Source: Chloroflexi bacterium RBG_16_51_16 (lineage in GTDB: Bacteria; Chloroflexota; Anaerolineae; Anaerolineales; Villigracilaceae). Taken from it: DNA of 27,377 nt. The notes under the pieces were generated by a model, which saw only the letters and a program-made list of their open reading frames with translations, ran no database searches and was not told the origin of the DNA. The position numbers were made by a program, and so were the translations under genes. Within the stretch, counting starts at the first letter, position 1, and every line of letters begins with the position of its first letter. Of the stretch, positions 6,149 through 14,918 are shown in pieces. Location: assembly GCA_001796785.1 (NCBI GenBank), contig MGNL01000037.1, positions 1 to 27,377 on the forward strand, given 5' to 3'.

Positions 6149-7717
6149 GCGACGCCTATCAATGAACCACCCACTGATCCCTATGAGTGCCCAGCAAGCC
6201 AAAATGATCCCAACCATAGTCGCAAAATCCATCCTCCAATCGATCTGCATATAACGACTGATATACCATTGTCCGAATACGATCAGGAATATACCCTCCA
6301 TAGCAATCACCCTTAAAAACCAGGGTTTCCTTCCATTCAAAGACCAATGCCATGCACTTGCAGCTAAGATCGCCTGCCATAGCAAAAGGATGGCGCGGTA
6401 GCGGGGATTATCCCATTGATCACCGCCGCCGCGTAACGCTGCCAGGATAATCCAAAGCCAGACCAGTAAACATAACCACAACCCCACCCACCGATCCCTC
6501 GGTTCTTTAAAGGAATAAAAGCCAAAACTGGATAGTACAAGCAATGGCAAAAGTGCGTACCAGCCTGCGGCTCTCAGGATACCGATGGTCCGCCATGTAA
6601 GTGTTGTTGGTTCAACCAGGGCAGCTGGCAAAACCGGTTGAAAAATCCCATAGATGACGACGAACGGCAGTTGCATCCAACCGGGCATCTCATCGAATAA
6701 TTTCTGGATCCAGCCCGAACTTCGCTCCAGTTGATAAACATCCCAACTCACCGCACTTCGCAGGAACTCGAAAACAATACCGACTGGAGATGACCCTTCA
6801 AATTGTCCCTGCCGGTTTAATGCTGCAGATAAGATGGAGAGGCTTGCGATAAAAACCAAAACGATCAGCGCTAAGAGCCACCATGGCGGTCGATCGCGGC
6901 CCATTCGCAATGAATACCAACCCCCAAATAGGAGGATCATATAGAGGGCGGCTACTGGTGAAATTAACAAGAAACCTGTAAATCCTACCCCAAGTAAGAT
7001 CCAACCGTTTCGTTTTTTTTCATAGAGGATCATGACAAAACCAGCCAGAGCAAAAACACCCAACGTTATCAAGTAAGGTTCTCGCATCGCCGCTCCGCCT
7101 AGCAGGACGCTCTCGGGATATAAAACGTAAATCCATCCTGCGGTTACGGCGATCTGTTCTCCCCAAAGCAGTGATGTGGTTCGCCATAAAAAAGGCAGAC
7201 CCAGTGCAGCAATCCCTGCCGATGGGATGAGGAGCAGTAAGGACCGATGGGCATCCGGTGAAAATATTCGAAACAAAAAGCTGTAAAAGGCAAGCAAACC
7301 GCCATATTGATCAGCCGCGTATTTCCTGCTAAACGCGTCCAGGATCGGTCGATCGGACTCTGCCACTTGCCAGGCTTGATCATCACGCCGATGTGCGTCT
7401 GTATAAACAAATCCCGCTCTGTCGTCCGGATCAGCATATCCGTCTACAGGTAAAAGTATATAAAGCAATACACCACCGGCAAGTCGGAGACCAAAGGCAA
7501 GAAATATCATCCACAGGATTATTTTTCCACCAGTGGACCAGCGGGCGGCTGCGATCATGAGCAATGAACTTACAAGTAGAAACGAGCTGAAGGCTGCTAC
7601 GCCGATTAACTTATTTCCCGGTTGAAGGAATGCCAGGATGGCTCCGAAAACAATCGAGCCTGAAAGGCAAAGCACCGCATCCGTGGGTGATATCCATTTT
7701 TTCAGTATCACGCCCAT
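6122..7717 (-). CDS. Polytopic membrane protein of glycan locus (GT-C-like or Wzy-like), uncharacterised
   Basis: A 531-residue protein with about 11-13 hydrophobic helices. I do not recognise a named family with certainty. A hydrophilic loop after the third helix (about residues 95-132) contains PDDRAGFVYTDAHRRDDQAW and SRKYAADQYGG, an acidic, aromatic-rich first loop like that of GT-C glycosyltransferases. YVLYPESVLLGGAAMREPYL and the long helices that follow also resemble GT39-like proteins. Since no other gene in the window looks like an O-antigen/EPS polymerase, it could also act as the Wzy-type polymerase. It overlaps the GT4 gene upstream by 10 bases. The promoter for gmd is embedded in its last codons. 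Its membrane nature is certain; the enzymatic role is open. Confidence 0.6.
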   Translation of the reverse strand: MGVILKKWISPTDAVLCLSGSIVFGAILAFLQPGNKLIGVAAFSSFLLVSSLLMIAAARWSTGGKIILWMIFLAFGLRLAGGVLLYILLPVDGYADPDDRAGFVYTDAHRRDDQAWQVAESDRPILDAFSRKYAADQYGGLLAFYSFLFRIFSPDAHRSLLLLIPSAGIAALGLPFLWRTTSLLWGEQIAVTAGWIYVLYPESVLLGGAAMREPYLITLGVFALAGFVMILYEKKRNGWILLGVGFTGFLLISPVAALYMILLFGGWYSLRMGRDRPPWWLLALIVLVFIASLSILSAALNRQGQFEGSSPVGIVFEFLRSAVSWDVYQLERSSGWIQKLFDEMPGWMQLPFVVIYGIFQPVLPAALVEPTTLTWRTIGILRAAGWYALLPLLVLSSFGFYSFKEPRDRWVGLWLCLLVWLWIILAALRGGGDQWDNPRYRAILLLWQAILAASAWHWSLNGRKPWFLRVIAMEGIFLIVFGQWYISRYMQIDWRMDFATMVGIILACWALIGISGWFIDRRRLTGQDQSL

Positions 7718-8835
7718 CCCTCGAGTATTCGTTCAGCTCTGGAGTTCCAGCTGTATTTTTCCGCATCCCGATTTGCACTGGTGCCAAGTGAGAGGCGGCG
7801 TCGCTCGTCCTTCAATAAAGACCGGAGGGAGCTTGTCCACTCTTCCAGGTCGTTTGGTTTGCAAAATACAGCGCTCTCTTCACTAAGAATTTCACGGATC
7901 GATGGTAGGTCTGCAGAAACGATCGCTCTACCAGCAGCCATGTATTCGAACATCTTCATCGGATTGATCACACCTGCGATCTCTTGTCCGCTGCTGGCTG
8001 ATACGGATTGTCCGTAAGGCATAAGCAGTACTTCCGCCGCAGCCTGGTAAAGCGGAACGCGGTTGTGTTCGACGAATCCTGTAAGGGTCACGTTTTTAAG
8101 GCTGGCTGTTGCTACTTTTTCCCGCCAGCTTTCGATTGTCTCAGGATTTCCTCCCACCCATAGGAAATTGGTCTCGGGAAATCGCCTGGCTAATTCGAAA
8201 AGCAATTCGGCCCCTCTCCCCGGATAGATGTGCCCTGTGAAACCGACGGTCAACCTTTCTTCAAGGCTCAATAAATGGCGTGCCTGTGGCGGAGTGGGAA
8301 GGTTTGCATACTCTGCCAGATCCACACCGTTTGGCATGATAATCGCTTCTCCCGCAGGGAAAAGTAATCTTGTTGAGCTTTCCAGAGTATTCCGAAGAGC
8401 CTGGGTTGTCACCGTCATCCGTTTCTTGCCGGGGGAGTTAAAAAATCTTCTTAACCACCAACGACCAAATTGGCCGCTAACATCCGCGTGCATTTCGAGC
8501 ACAGTGGGATATCCGGTTTGCAGAGCGAGAACCGCAGATTGAGGCAGCCAGGTGTAAATGATCTCTGCCCCATATTTTCGTGCCCGTGAATGAGCATGCA
8601 GCACGAAGTCAAGTCTCTTTAATGCTGGGTGCGATGGTAGCCATTCAATATCGGGTTTGGTGCGAAGCCCGTAGTAATCCTTCAGGTGCGAAACATTGGT
8701 GTCCAAAACTTCCATGGGTGCAAAGATTTTCACCTCGTGACCGAGGTCCGTCAATCCCTGGCAGGCTTTCATCGCTTCAATCGAGTTCGCGGTTGTCGAT
8801 GGTATCCGGGAATTGCTGATCGCCGCTATACGCAT
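7708..8835 (-). CDS. Glycosyltransferase family 4 (GT-B)
   Basis: A 375-residue GT4 enzyme from ATG 8835. A TTG two codons upstream (8841) is in frame but less likely; neither has a clear ribosome site. The N-terminus MRIAAISNSRIPSTTANSIE fits the acceptor domain. The donor domain shows LTVGFTGHIYPGRGAELL, FLWVGGNPETIESW, VLLMPYGQS and INPMKMFEYMAAGRAIVSAD, with the GT4 donor-binding glutamate in MFEYMAAG. It probably adds a sugar to the lipid-linked repeat unit on the cytoplasmic face of the membrane. It lies 44-50 bases after the flippase gene and overlaps the next membrane-protein gene by 10 bases. Substrates cannot be read from the sequence. Confidence 0.9.
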   Translation of the reverse strand: MRIAAISNSRIPSTTANSIEAMKACQGLTDLGHEVKIFAPMEVLDTNVSHLKDYYGLRTKPDIEWLPSHPALKRLDFVLHAHSRARKYGAEIIYTWLPQSAVLALQTGYPTVLEMHADVSGQFGRWWLRRFFNSPGKKRMTVTTQALRNTLESSTRLLFPAGEAIIMPNGVDLAEYANLPTPPQARHLLSLEERLTVGFTGHIYPGRGAELLFELARRFPETNFLWVGGNPETIESWREKVATASLKNVTLTGFVEHNRVPLYQAAAEVLLMPYGQSVSASSGQEIAGVINPMKMFEYMAAGRAIVSADLPSIREILSEESAVFCKPNDLEEWTSSLRSLLKDERRRLSLGTSANRDAEKYSWNSRAERILEGWA

Positions 8836-8885
8836 TTTCAATTGACCGGGGCTTTCCGGATTTCTGAAATACCTAATACCATCTG

Positions 8886-10253
8886 CTATCCGAGCTGATC
8901 GGCCGCCTTGTTGTTGTTCGATTCAAGGCTGAGTTGTGATCGGATTTCCTGCCTGCCACGCATGACTATTGCACCCACAGAAAATATGTAATAACAGGAT
9001 AACAACGCAGCCTCTGCAGCAATTCCATATCGCGGTACGAACGCAAAGGCCATTAGAGATTTGAAAAGACCAGCTGCCAGGGTGGCTTTTAAAGGATATT
9101 CCGGTTTCCCAAGAGCTAGAAGCAGCGGCCGGTTCCAAAAGAAAATGTAATTGAAGACGAGACCAGCCAACATCGCTAGTAATGCGGAATATCCGGCTGT
9201 GTACTGCTCACCGTAAATGGACAGCAGCCAGCGACCGAACATGATAAATCCAGCTGCGATGAGCAGGTTGTAAAGTGCCGACAAACTTGTGATCTTCCTT
9301 AGAAAATCGAGCAGACGTCTCCAGGATTTCATTACGACCAGGCTGTTGATTTCCGGGTATGTGGATAGAATGAGCGGGTTGGCGGGAACGGAAAGCAGGT
9401 TGACGATCGAATAGGCAGCTTTGAAAATGCCTGCCGCCTCTTGGTTGAGAAAAAATCCCACCCACAGGATTTCGCTTTCCCGAAAAATAAGTATCACCGT
9501 CGCACTCAAGTTGGAGCTCAGACCAAAGCGCATCAGTTCCTTTAAATTTGGAACTTCACCAATAGCACTTTTCCACCATCCGGCACCTATCCTTTGGGTC
9601 AGGGAATACCAGGCGATGACAAACAATCCGAACCCCTGGATGATTTTTCCGGCAACGTAGGCAGCCAAAACCAGATACAAATTTCCTTGAAAGATAAAAG
9701 CATAAAGGATCACCAAGGCCGTGATCACGCTCTGGATCAGATGGACTACACCTTGCATTTTTATTCGGCCCAGGATCTGGAGGACTCCCGTGGATGTCTC
9801 CGTGTTGAAATTTGCTAGCAGTCCAACAGCATAAACCATGAAGAGCCAGGCCGTATCCGATGACTTGGATAAGTAAGCAGCTGCCAAACCGGATGTCAAC
9901 AGAACGAACAGGAAGGCAATTACCGATACGCTGGCTTCACCTAGTGCGGCGATCTTCACCAAAGACGTAACCCTGTCGTTCTCGCCTCTTTCAAGTTGTT
10001 CTCCTGCATATCGCACAACCAACTCGCTCATTCGGAAGGAGAATAGGCCGTTCACGGTCGAGCTGTATGCCATCACGATCCCGACCAGGCCAAATCCAGC
10101 TGCACCCAGTAACCGGCCGGCCAGGATACTCTGAAGCACGCTCAATCCCAGGCTGATGGTGTTGCTGCTAAATAACACGCTGCTCGAACCCAACACGCGT
10201 CGGAAAAGGCTGTCAGTGCGCAACCCTCTTATCATTTCATCCAGGAAGGACAT
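8886..10253 (-). CDS. Wzx-type oligosaccharide flippase
   Basis: A 455-residue polytopic membrane protein of the polysaccharide-transporter part of the MOP superfamily, which flips undecaprenyl-linked glycan repeat units to the outer face. The N-terminus is typical: a cytoplasmic lead-in, then VLFSSNTISLGLSVLQSILA and GRLLGAAGFGLVGIVMAYSS. About 12 hydrophobic helices follow, with ILSTYPEINSLV and LALGKPEYPLKATL in the second half, as in Wzx/RfbX proteins. Its presence indicates a Wzx/Wzy-dependent pathway rather than an ABC export route. It lies 26 bases downstream of the epimerase gene and ahead of the GT4 gene. The start ATG at 10253 has only a weak ribosome site. Confidence 0.88.
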   Translation of the reverse strand: MSFLDEMIRGLRTDSLFRRVLGSSSVLFSSNTISLGLSVLQSILAGRLLGAAGFGLVGIVMAYSSTVNGLFSFRMSELVVRYAGEQLERGENDRVTSLVKIAALGEASVSVIAFLFVLLTSGLAAAYLSKSSDTAWLFMVYAVGLLANFNTETSTGVLQILGRIKMQGVVHLIQSVITALVILYAFIFQGNLYLVLAAYVAGKIIQGFGLFVIAWYSLTQRIGAGWWKSAIGEVPNLKELMRFGLSSNLSATVILIFRESEILWVGFFLNQEAAGIFKAAYSIVNLLSVPANPLILSTYPEINSLVVMKSWRRLLDFLRKITSLSALYNLLIAAGFIMFGRWLLSIYGEQYTAGYSALLAMLAGLVFNYIFFWNRPLLLALGKPEYPLKATLAAGLFKSLMAFAFVPRYGIAAEAALLSCYYIFSVGAIVMRGRQEIRSQLSLESNNNKAADQLG

Positions 10254-10279
10254 TCTTGATGTTTATTTAGAACTATTGA

Positions 10280-11266
10280 TTAATGGTCAGTTTTGATTTG
10301 GCTTGCCCATTCACGTTCCACCTTATACCAATCGACCAATCTTCGAACGCCCTCCGTCATATCAACTTGGGGCTTCCATCCAAGTAACTTGCCTGCCTTG
10401 GTCACATCCGCCCAGTTGGTAAGCATATCCGCGCGATGAATGGGTCCGTACTCGACGATTGCTTTTTTTCCAGTCAGTTCTTCGATAAGATGGATTAAGT
10501 CATTAATTCTGATCACTTCGTGCCCTCCCAGATTGATGATCTCGTATCCGGTCGGGTTTAAAGCTTGAATGGTTCCATTGACGATATCATCGACATAGGT
10601 GAAACCTCGCGATTGTTCTCCATTTCCATTTACCCGAACCGGACGGCCTTCAATGATCCACTGGGTAAAACGGAAATGGGCAAGGTCAGGCCTGCCGGCC
10701 GGTCCATAAACCGTGAAATATCGGAGGATGCTGATGTCCAGGTCATAAAGGTAATGATATGAATGACACAGCACCTCGGCGCCTTTTTTGCTTGCCGAAT
10801 AGGGCTGCAAGGGTTGGCTGCTGTCTGCGGTCTCGGGTGTTGGATAAGGAGGGTTGGCGCCATAAATGCTGGAAGTGGACGCGAACAGGAATTTTCGGGT
10901 GTTCGTCTGCCGACATAATTCCAGCAGGTTATTTGTTCCGAGCACATTCGTTTCAATGAACATCCGTGGATGATCGACGCTGCTGCGTACGCCTGCGCGC
11001 GCGGCCAGATTGATAATGGCTTCATAGGATTGATTACGGATAGATGAGTTCGCACCAAGGATGGCTTCTGTGTCTGTGATGTCAACCTTTATGAATTTAA
11101 AATTTTGATGTCCCTGCAGGATCCTCAGCCGGTATTCCTTCATCCGAACGTCGTACGCGTCGTTCAAGTTATCCAAACCGAGTACCTCAGCTCCATTCTG
11201 GAGCAGGGTTTCAGCAACGCGATAACCGATAGCACCTGCAGCACCGGAAATTAGATATGAGGTCAT
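10280..11266 (-). CDS. NAD-dependent epimerase (UDP-glucuronate / UDP-HexNAc-uronate 4-epimerase-like)
   Basis: A 328-residue extended short-chain dehydrogenase/reductase. SGAAGAIGYRVAETLL is the NAD-binding motif (residues ~7-22). LGLDNLNDAYDVRMKEYRL is the stretch typical of UDP-glucuronate 4-epimerases. FASTSSIYGANPP and PYSASKKGAEVL give the Ser and the Tyr-x3-Lys catalytic residues. It probably inverts C4 of a UDP-uronic acid. Because it follows the WbpA-like UDP-HexNAc dehydrogenase by only 2 bases, its substrate may be UDP-GlcNAc-uronic acid rather than UDP-glucuronic acid; that is inference. A ribosome site (GTAGGA) abuts the ATG, so reinitiation after the upstream stop codon is likely. 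Confidence 0.9.
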   Translation of the reverse strand: MTSYLISGAAGAIGYRVAETLLQNGAEVLGLDNLNDAYDVRMKEYRLRILQGHQNFKFIKVDITDTEAILGANSSIRNQSYEAIINLAARAGVRSSVDHPRMFIETNVLGTNNLLELCRQTNTRKFLFASTSSIYGANPPYPTPETADSSQPLQPYSASKKGAEVLCHSYHYLYDLDISILRYFTVYGPAGRPDLAHFRFTQWIIEGRPVRVNGNGEQSRGFTYVDDIVNGTIQALNPTGYEIINLGGHEVIRINDLIHLIEELTGKKAIVEYGPIHRADMLTNWADVTKAGKLLGWKPQVDMTEGVRRLVDWYKVEREWASQIKTDH

Positions 11267-11268
11267 TC

Positions 11269-12591
11269 CTACAACCGAGTTACTTTTTCAAATTGTTTCG
11301 AACCGAAACCTAGGGCATTTCGGGTATCGAAGATAAATCGGGCTGATTTTAGGATTGCCTCATAATCATAAAATTTATGGTTGGTCGCGATGACCACGGC
11401 ATCCGCATCCTTGATCGACTTCATTAAATCCTGGACACTGTCCATTTGCCAGCCGTCCACCTCGTGATGGATATGAGGTATATAAGGATCGTGATAGGTA
11501 ACCACTGCTCCTCGTTCACGCAGGAGGCCGATAATGTCCAGGGTTGGTGATTCGCGCACGTCGTCGATGTCGGGTTTATAAGCGGCACCCAGGACAAGCA
11601 CGTTTGCATTCTTGAGCAGAATTCCTCTCTGGTTCATCGCTTCCATGATCCGGTTGACCACATATCTCGGCATGTTGGTGTTGATCTCAGAGGCTAGCTC
11701 GATGAACCGTGCATTGTAATTGAACGATTTCATTTTCCATGAAAGATATAAAGGATCGATGGGAATGCAATGTCCTCCCAATCCGGGTCCGGGAGTAAAT
11801 TTCATAAAGCCGAAGGGTTTGGTGGCCGCCGCCTCGATGACCTCCCAAACGTCCACATGCAGCCGTTCGCACATGATGGCCATTTCATTCACCAGGCCGA
11901 TGTTGATCATTCGGAAGGTATTTTCGAGTAATTTTGCCATTTCAGCCGCCTCGGCAGACGATACAGGGACAATGGTCTGGATCGCCTCTGAATACCAGGC
12001 GCTGGCAACTTCCGTACAATCGGATGTTATTCCGCCTATCACCTTCGGTGTGTTATAGGTGTTCCAATCCTCACGACCTGGATCGACGCGCTCGGGGGAA
12101 AATGCCAGGAACCAATCCTTCCCCACCTGCATGGCCTGATCCTGATTTAATTTGGGCAATAACACCTCCCGGGTTGTACCCGGATAGGTCGTGGATTGGA
12201 GGACGATAACCATTCCGGAATGCAGGGTCTTCACCAGATCATTCGTAGCGGCAAGGATATAGGACATATCCGGATCTCCGGTCTGCCGTAAGGGTGTTGG
12301 CACGCAGATGCTTACTGCATCCATGGTCTTCAGGATCAATGGATCGACCGATGCGGTCAGTGCGCCCTGTTTGACTAATTTTGCGACTACTTCCGTGGAT
12401 ACGTCTGGTATGTAAGATTCGCCACGGTTAATTTTTTCGATTTTGTGTTTATCCGGATCAATACCGGTGACCTTGAAACCTGCTTCCGCAAATACAACCG
12501 CCAGAGGCAGTCCGACATATCCAAGACCGACCACTCCTACACGAGCGGCCTTATTCTTGAATTTCTTGATCAGGTCTTCCTTTATCGACAT
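11269..12591 (-). CDS. wbpA: UDP-N-acetyl-D-glucosamine 6-dehydrogenase (WbpA-type nucleotide sugar dehydrogenase)
   Basis: A 440-residue NAD-dependent, four-electron dehydrogenase that oxidises C6 of a UDP-N-acetylhexosamine to the uronic acid. The N-terminal Rossmann domain is VGVVGLGYVGLPLAVVFAEA, followed by GIDPDKHKIEKIN. The catalytic region PGPGLGGHCIPIDPLYLSWK contains the nucleophilic Cys, and FIELASEINTNMPRYVV is typical of the WbpA subgroup rather than of UDP-glucose dehydrogenases. The C-terminal UDP-binding domain includes VLVLGAAYKPDIDDVRESP. The ATG at 12591 has a ribosome site (GAGG). It begins the glycan genes only 13 bases after the uracil-DNA glycosylase gene. UDP-ManNAc or UDP-GalNAc as substrate cannot be fully excluded. 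Confidence 0.9.
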   Translation of the reverse strand: MSIKEDLIKKFKNKAARVGVVGLGYVGLPLAVVFAEAGFKVTGIDPDKHKIEKINRGESYIPDVSTEVVAKLVKQGALTASVDPLILKTMDAVSICVPTPLRQTGDPDMSYILAATNDLVKTLHSGMVIVLQSTTYPGTTREVLLPKLNQDQAMQVGKDWFLAFSPERVDPGREDWNTYNTPKVIGGITSDCTEVASAWYSEAIQTIVPVSSAEAAEMAKLLENTFRMINIGLVNEMAIMCERLHVDVWEVIEAAATKPFGFMKFTPGPGLGGHCIPIDPLYLSWKMKSFNYNARFIELASEINTNMPRYVVNRIMEAMNQRGILLKNANVLVLGAAYKPDIDDVRESPTLDIIGLLRERGAVVTYHDPYIPHIHHEVDGWQMDSVQDLMKSIKDADAVVIATNHKFYDYEAILKSARFIFDTRNALGFGSKQFEKVTRL

Positions 12592-12604
12592 TCTGCCTCA
12601 ATGG

Positions 12605-13264
12605 TTAGAATAAATTCAACTGTTTGGGTTCGTCTTCGAGATCGTTCGGCTGGTTTCCTGTTGCATGCTTGGATGAATCGGTTTCGCCGGAGTTTTTCAA
12701 TTCACTTCGGGCGACCTTCAATAATTCCGGCAGCCGGGCAAAATCAGCCAGGATGACCGGTTTGATAGAAGCTTGATGGAGCGCAGCTGCCGGGTGATAC
12801 ATGGGGATAAAAAACCGTCCTCCAACCTTGTGCATTTGACCGTGAACCGAGCCGATTTTTGCGCGGGGCAAGTAGTTAGCCATGGATAATCGGCCAAGAG
12901 AGATGATAATCTTGGGATCGATCGCTTTGATCTGTCTTTCGAGGTAAAGATTGCAAGCACTGATTTCCTCAGGTAACGGATCGCGATTGGCAGGCGGGCG
13001 GCACTTGACGATATTTGTGATCCACACGTTCGATCTCTTTAATCCCGCTTGGGTTAGCAACTGATCGAGAAACTGGCCTGCAGCGCCAACAAAGGGGCGG
13101 CCTTGTTCGTTTTCATGGAAACCCGGCCCCTCACCGATGAACATGATCTCGGCTTGTTCAGGTCCTTCTCCAGGCACCGCGTTTTTACGCGAATGATGCA
13201 ACGTACATTTCGTACACACGGAGACTTCCGCTGCTATTCCGGATAATTCCTCAATTGCCATCAT
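12605..13264 (-). CDS. Uracil-DNA glycosylase, family 4 (iron-sulfur)
   Basis: A 219-residue DNA repair enzyme that removes uracil from DNA to start base excision repair. The four cysteines expected to hold the 4Fe-4S cluster are present: C17 and C20 (CTKC), C88 (NIVKCRPP) and C104. Motif A is FIGEGPGFHENEQGRPFVG (residues ~42-60), and the second active-site motif is MYHPAAAL near residue 155. The last ~30 residues are polar and probably flexible. It overlaps rimI upstream by 4 bases (ATGA). Its place after tsaE-tsaB-rimI and before the glycan genes shows only shared transcription, not shared function. Confidence 0.93.
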   Translation of the reverse strand: MMAIEELSGIAAEVSVCTKCTLHHSRKNAVPGEGPEQAEIMFIGEGPGFHENEQGRPFVGAAGQFLDQLLTQAGLKRSNVWITNIVKCRPPANRDPLPEEISACNLYLERQIKAIDPKIIISLGRLSMANYLPRAKIGSVHGQMHKVGGRFFIPMYHPAAALHQASIKPVILADFARLPELLKVARSELKNSGETDSSKHATGNQPNDLEDEPKQLNLF

Positions 13265-13749
13265 GGCTTTTCTCCATTCCGCAGCCGGTATTCGCTTACC
13301 GATTGAAGTCTTTTAAGCGTCATCAGGATGGCATCCTCACCATTGTCTTTATAATATCTTGAGCGTCGATCGGATTCGACAAATCCCATCTTCAGATACA
13401 TCTCCTGGGCGATTAAATTTCCCGCCCGCACTTCCAGATAGGCGCTCTGGGCGCCCTGGCTGGCAGCTTCCTTCAACGCGTGGGACATCAGGGCGGTACC
13501 CAAGCCGTTTCGCCGTTGATCAGCCCGAGTCGCCAGGGTTGCGATATGAGCTTCATCGATGATCAACCAGAACACCAGGAAGCACACCACCGCGCCGTCT
13601 TGTTCAGTTACCCAGCAGTGGGCTGCCGGATTTTCCGCGATCTCGAAGCGAAAAGATCTTTCCGGCCAGGGTAGGCTGAAGGAGGAGTGGTCGATTTCGA
13701 TGACCTGCTTGAGGTCCTCTATTTTCATTCTGCGGATGATCGCATTCAT
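13261..13749 (-). CDS. rimI: Ribosomal protein S18 alanine N-acetyltransferase-like GNAT protein
   Basis: A 162-residue GNAT-fold acetyltransferase. It starts MNAIIRRMKIEDLKQVIEID; the acetyl-CoA pyrophosphate-binding loop is ADQRRNGLGTALM (motif R/Q-x-x-G-x-G). AYLEVRAGNLIAQEMYLKMG matches the RimI signature E-V-R-x2-N-x2-A-x2-x-Y-x3-G-F. RimI acetylates the N-terminal alanine of S18 in well-studied bacteria. Identification is supported by the neighbouring tsaB and tsaE, with which rimI forms a widespread operon. It overlaps tsaB and the uracil-DNA glycosylase gene by 4 bases each, so the four genes are translationally coupled. Confidence 0.92.
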   Translation of the reverse strand: MNAIIRRMKIEDLKQVIEIDHSSFSLPWPERSFRFEIAENPAAHCWVTEQDGAVVCFLVFWLIIDEAHIATLATRADQRRNGLGTALMSHALKEAASQGAQSAYLEVRAGNLIAQEMYLKMGFVESDRRSRYYKDNGEDAILMTLKRLQSVSEYRLRNGEKP

Positions 13750-14414
13750 GCCGCAATAGGCTCGCCGGAGTGAAGGTAGATTGGCGCGAGGGATGCGATC
13801 GGATTGGTGTTACCGCTTTGCCAGCTCTTCCAAGCCAGCTCCGCGAGCACGCGGGGTCGGCGTACCGAATTTGCTGGGGATGCCAGGATCACGTTGGCAT
13901 ATTTGCGCATTAATCGCTGGCGATCAGACGGTGACAATTCACCGGCGACAAGAGTCGGTTTGTCAATTTGAATTGCCAGTTCATCCGCGGTCATCGTAGA
14001 GAAGGGTTCAGTAGGTAGCCATCCGTTTTTCGTGTTTTTATACCATCCTACGGCCAGCCTACTCCGTCCTGCCTGGATGACAATCGAAAGTTGGAATTTC
14101 GAGGCAGGCTGAGCCGCGGCGATGATATCCAATGTTGGAATTCCTACTACCGGCAGGTGTCTCGCCAGTGCTATACCTTTGACCAGTGCCAACCCTACCC
14201 TAAGGCTTGTGAACGATCCAGGCCCTGTGGCAATCCCAAGTGCCTCCACATCTTCAATCAGCCTTCCGCACCGTCTGAAAAGCTCAGCGAGGGCGGGTGC
14301 GAGCTCGATGGTGTGATTCTGCTGGCTTACCCAGCTTTGTTCAGCCAGGACTCTCTCGCCATCGTACAATGCTATTCCAACCAGTGACGTGGATGTATCT
14401 ACCGCGAGAAGCAT
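13746..14414 (-). CDS. tsaB: tRNA t6A37 biosynthesis protein TsaB
   Basis: A 222-residue ASKHA-fold protein that scaffolds the TsaD-TsaB-TsaE complex, which transfers threonylcarbamoyl to A37 of ANN-decoding tRNAs. Diagnostic motifs are MLLAVDTSTSLVGIALYD at the start, NHTIELAPAL, and ALGIATGPGSFTSLRVGLAL. I start it at ATG 14414 because GGAGG lies 6 bases upstream and homologues begin ML(L)ALDTS; an in-frame TTG just before it (14417) is less likely. Its start overlaps the tsaE stop codon (TGATG arrangement). TsaD and TsaC are not in the window. Confidence 0.95.
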   Translation of the reverse strand: MLLAVDTSTSLVGIALYDGERVLAEQSWVSQQNHTIELAPALAELFRRCGRLIEDVEALGIATGPGSFTSLRVGLALVKGIALARHLPVVGIPTLDIIAAAQPASKFQLSIVIQAGRSRLAVGWYKNTKNGWLPTEPFSTMTADELAIQIDKPTLVAGELSPSDRQRLMRKYANVILASPANSVRRPRVLAELAWKSWQSGNTNPIASLAPIYLHSGEPIAA

Positions 14415-14911
14415 CAATTGCCTCCGAACGCCGCTCGCCGCAGATCGGACAACAGTTGATCATATCGGTCTCCCCTGGCTTCGAATCGCATTTTGCGCTG
14501 TTCCTCGTCGATATGGTCAAGGTTGATCCACATTCGTTCGGATGGGATCAATGTTTTAAATCTCTCCGGCCATTCAAGGAGCACCGGTCCATCAAGGATC
14601 ATCATATCGATATCGAGCTCCTCAGCTTCTTTTACGGACTCTAATCGATAGGCGTCAAGATGAAAAAGTCTTCCGCCGTCGACGCGTTGGTACACGTTGA
14701 CCAGTATGAAAGTGGGGCTCGACACCGAATCCATTGTTCCCCAACCTTGCGCTAATCCTTGTGCCAGCGTAGTCTTACCCGCACCCAGTTCACCTTGCAA
14801 ACAAATAAAATCACCTGCTTCGAGGTGTTCACCAAGGCGCATTCCTACCCGCCGTGTTTGTTCCGGACTGCGGCTGAAGAATTCGAGCGTATGCGCATCC
14901 AGAATAGGCAT
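14414..14911 (-). CDS. tsaE: tRNA t6A37 biosynthesis ATPase TsaE
   Basis: A 165-residue P-loop ATPase needed for turnover of the t6A synthase complex. Walker A is GELGAGKTT (residues 40-48), SPTFILVNVY follows at ~71-80, LFHLDAYRLE is the conserved Walker B-like region, and the C-terminal EWPERF is diagnostic for TsaE. It heads the tsaE-tsaB-rimI-udg run, which continues without a visible break into the glycan genes. An extended -10 (TGATATAAT) ends only 7 bases before the ATG and there is no Shine-Dalgarno sequence, so the mRNA is probably leaderless. Confidence 0.95.
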   Translation of the reverse strand: MPILDAHTLEFFSRSPEQTRRVGMRLGEHLEAGDFICLQGELGAGKTTLAQGLAQGWGTMDSVSSPTFILVNVYQRVDGGRLFHLDAYRLESVKEAEELDIDMMILDGPVLLEWPERFKTLIPSERMWINLDHIDEEQRKMRFEARGDRYDQLLSDLRRAAFGGN

Positions 14912-14918
14912 TTAAAGA

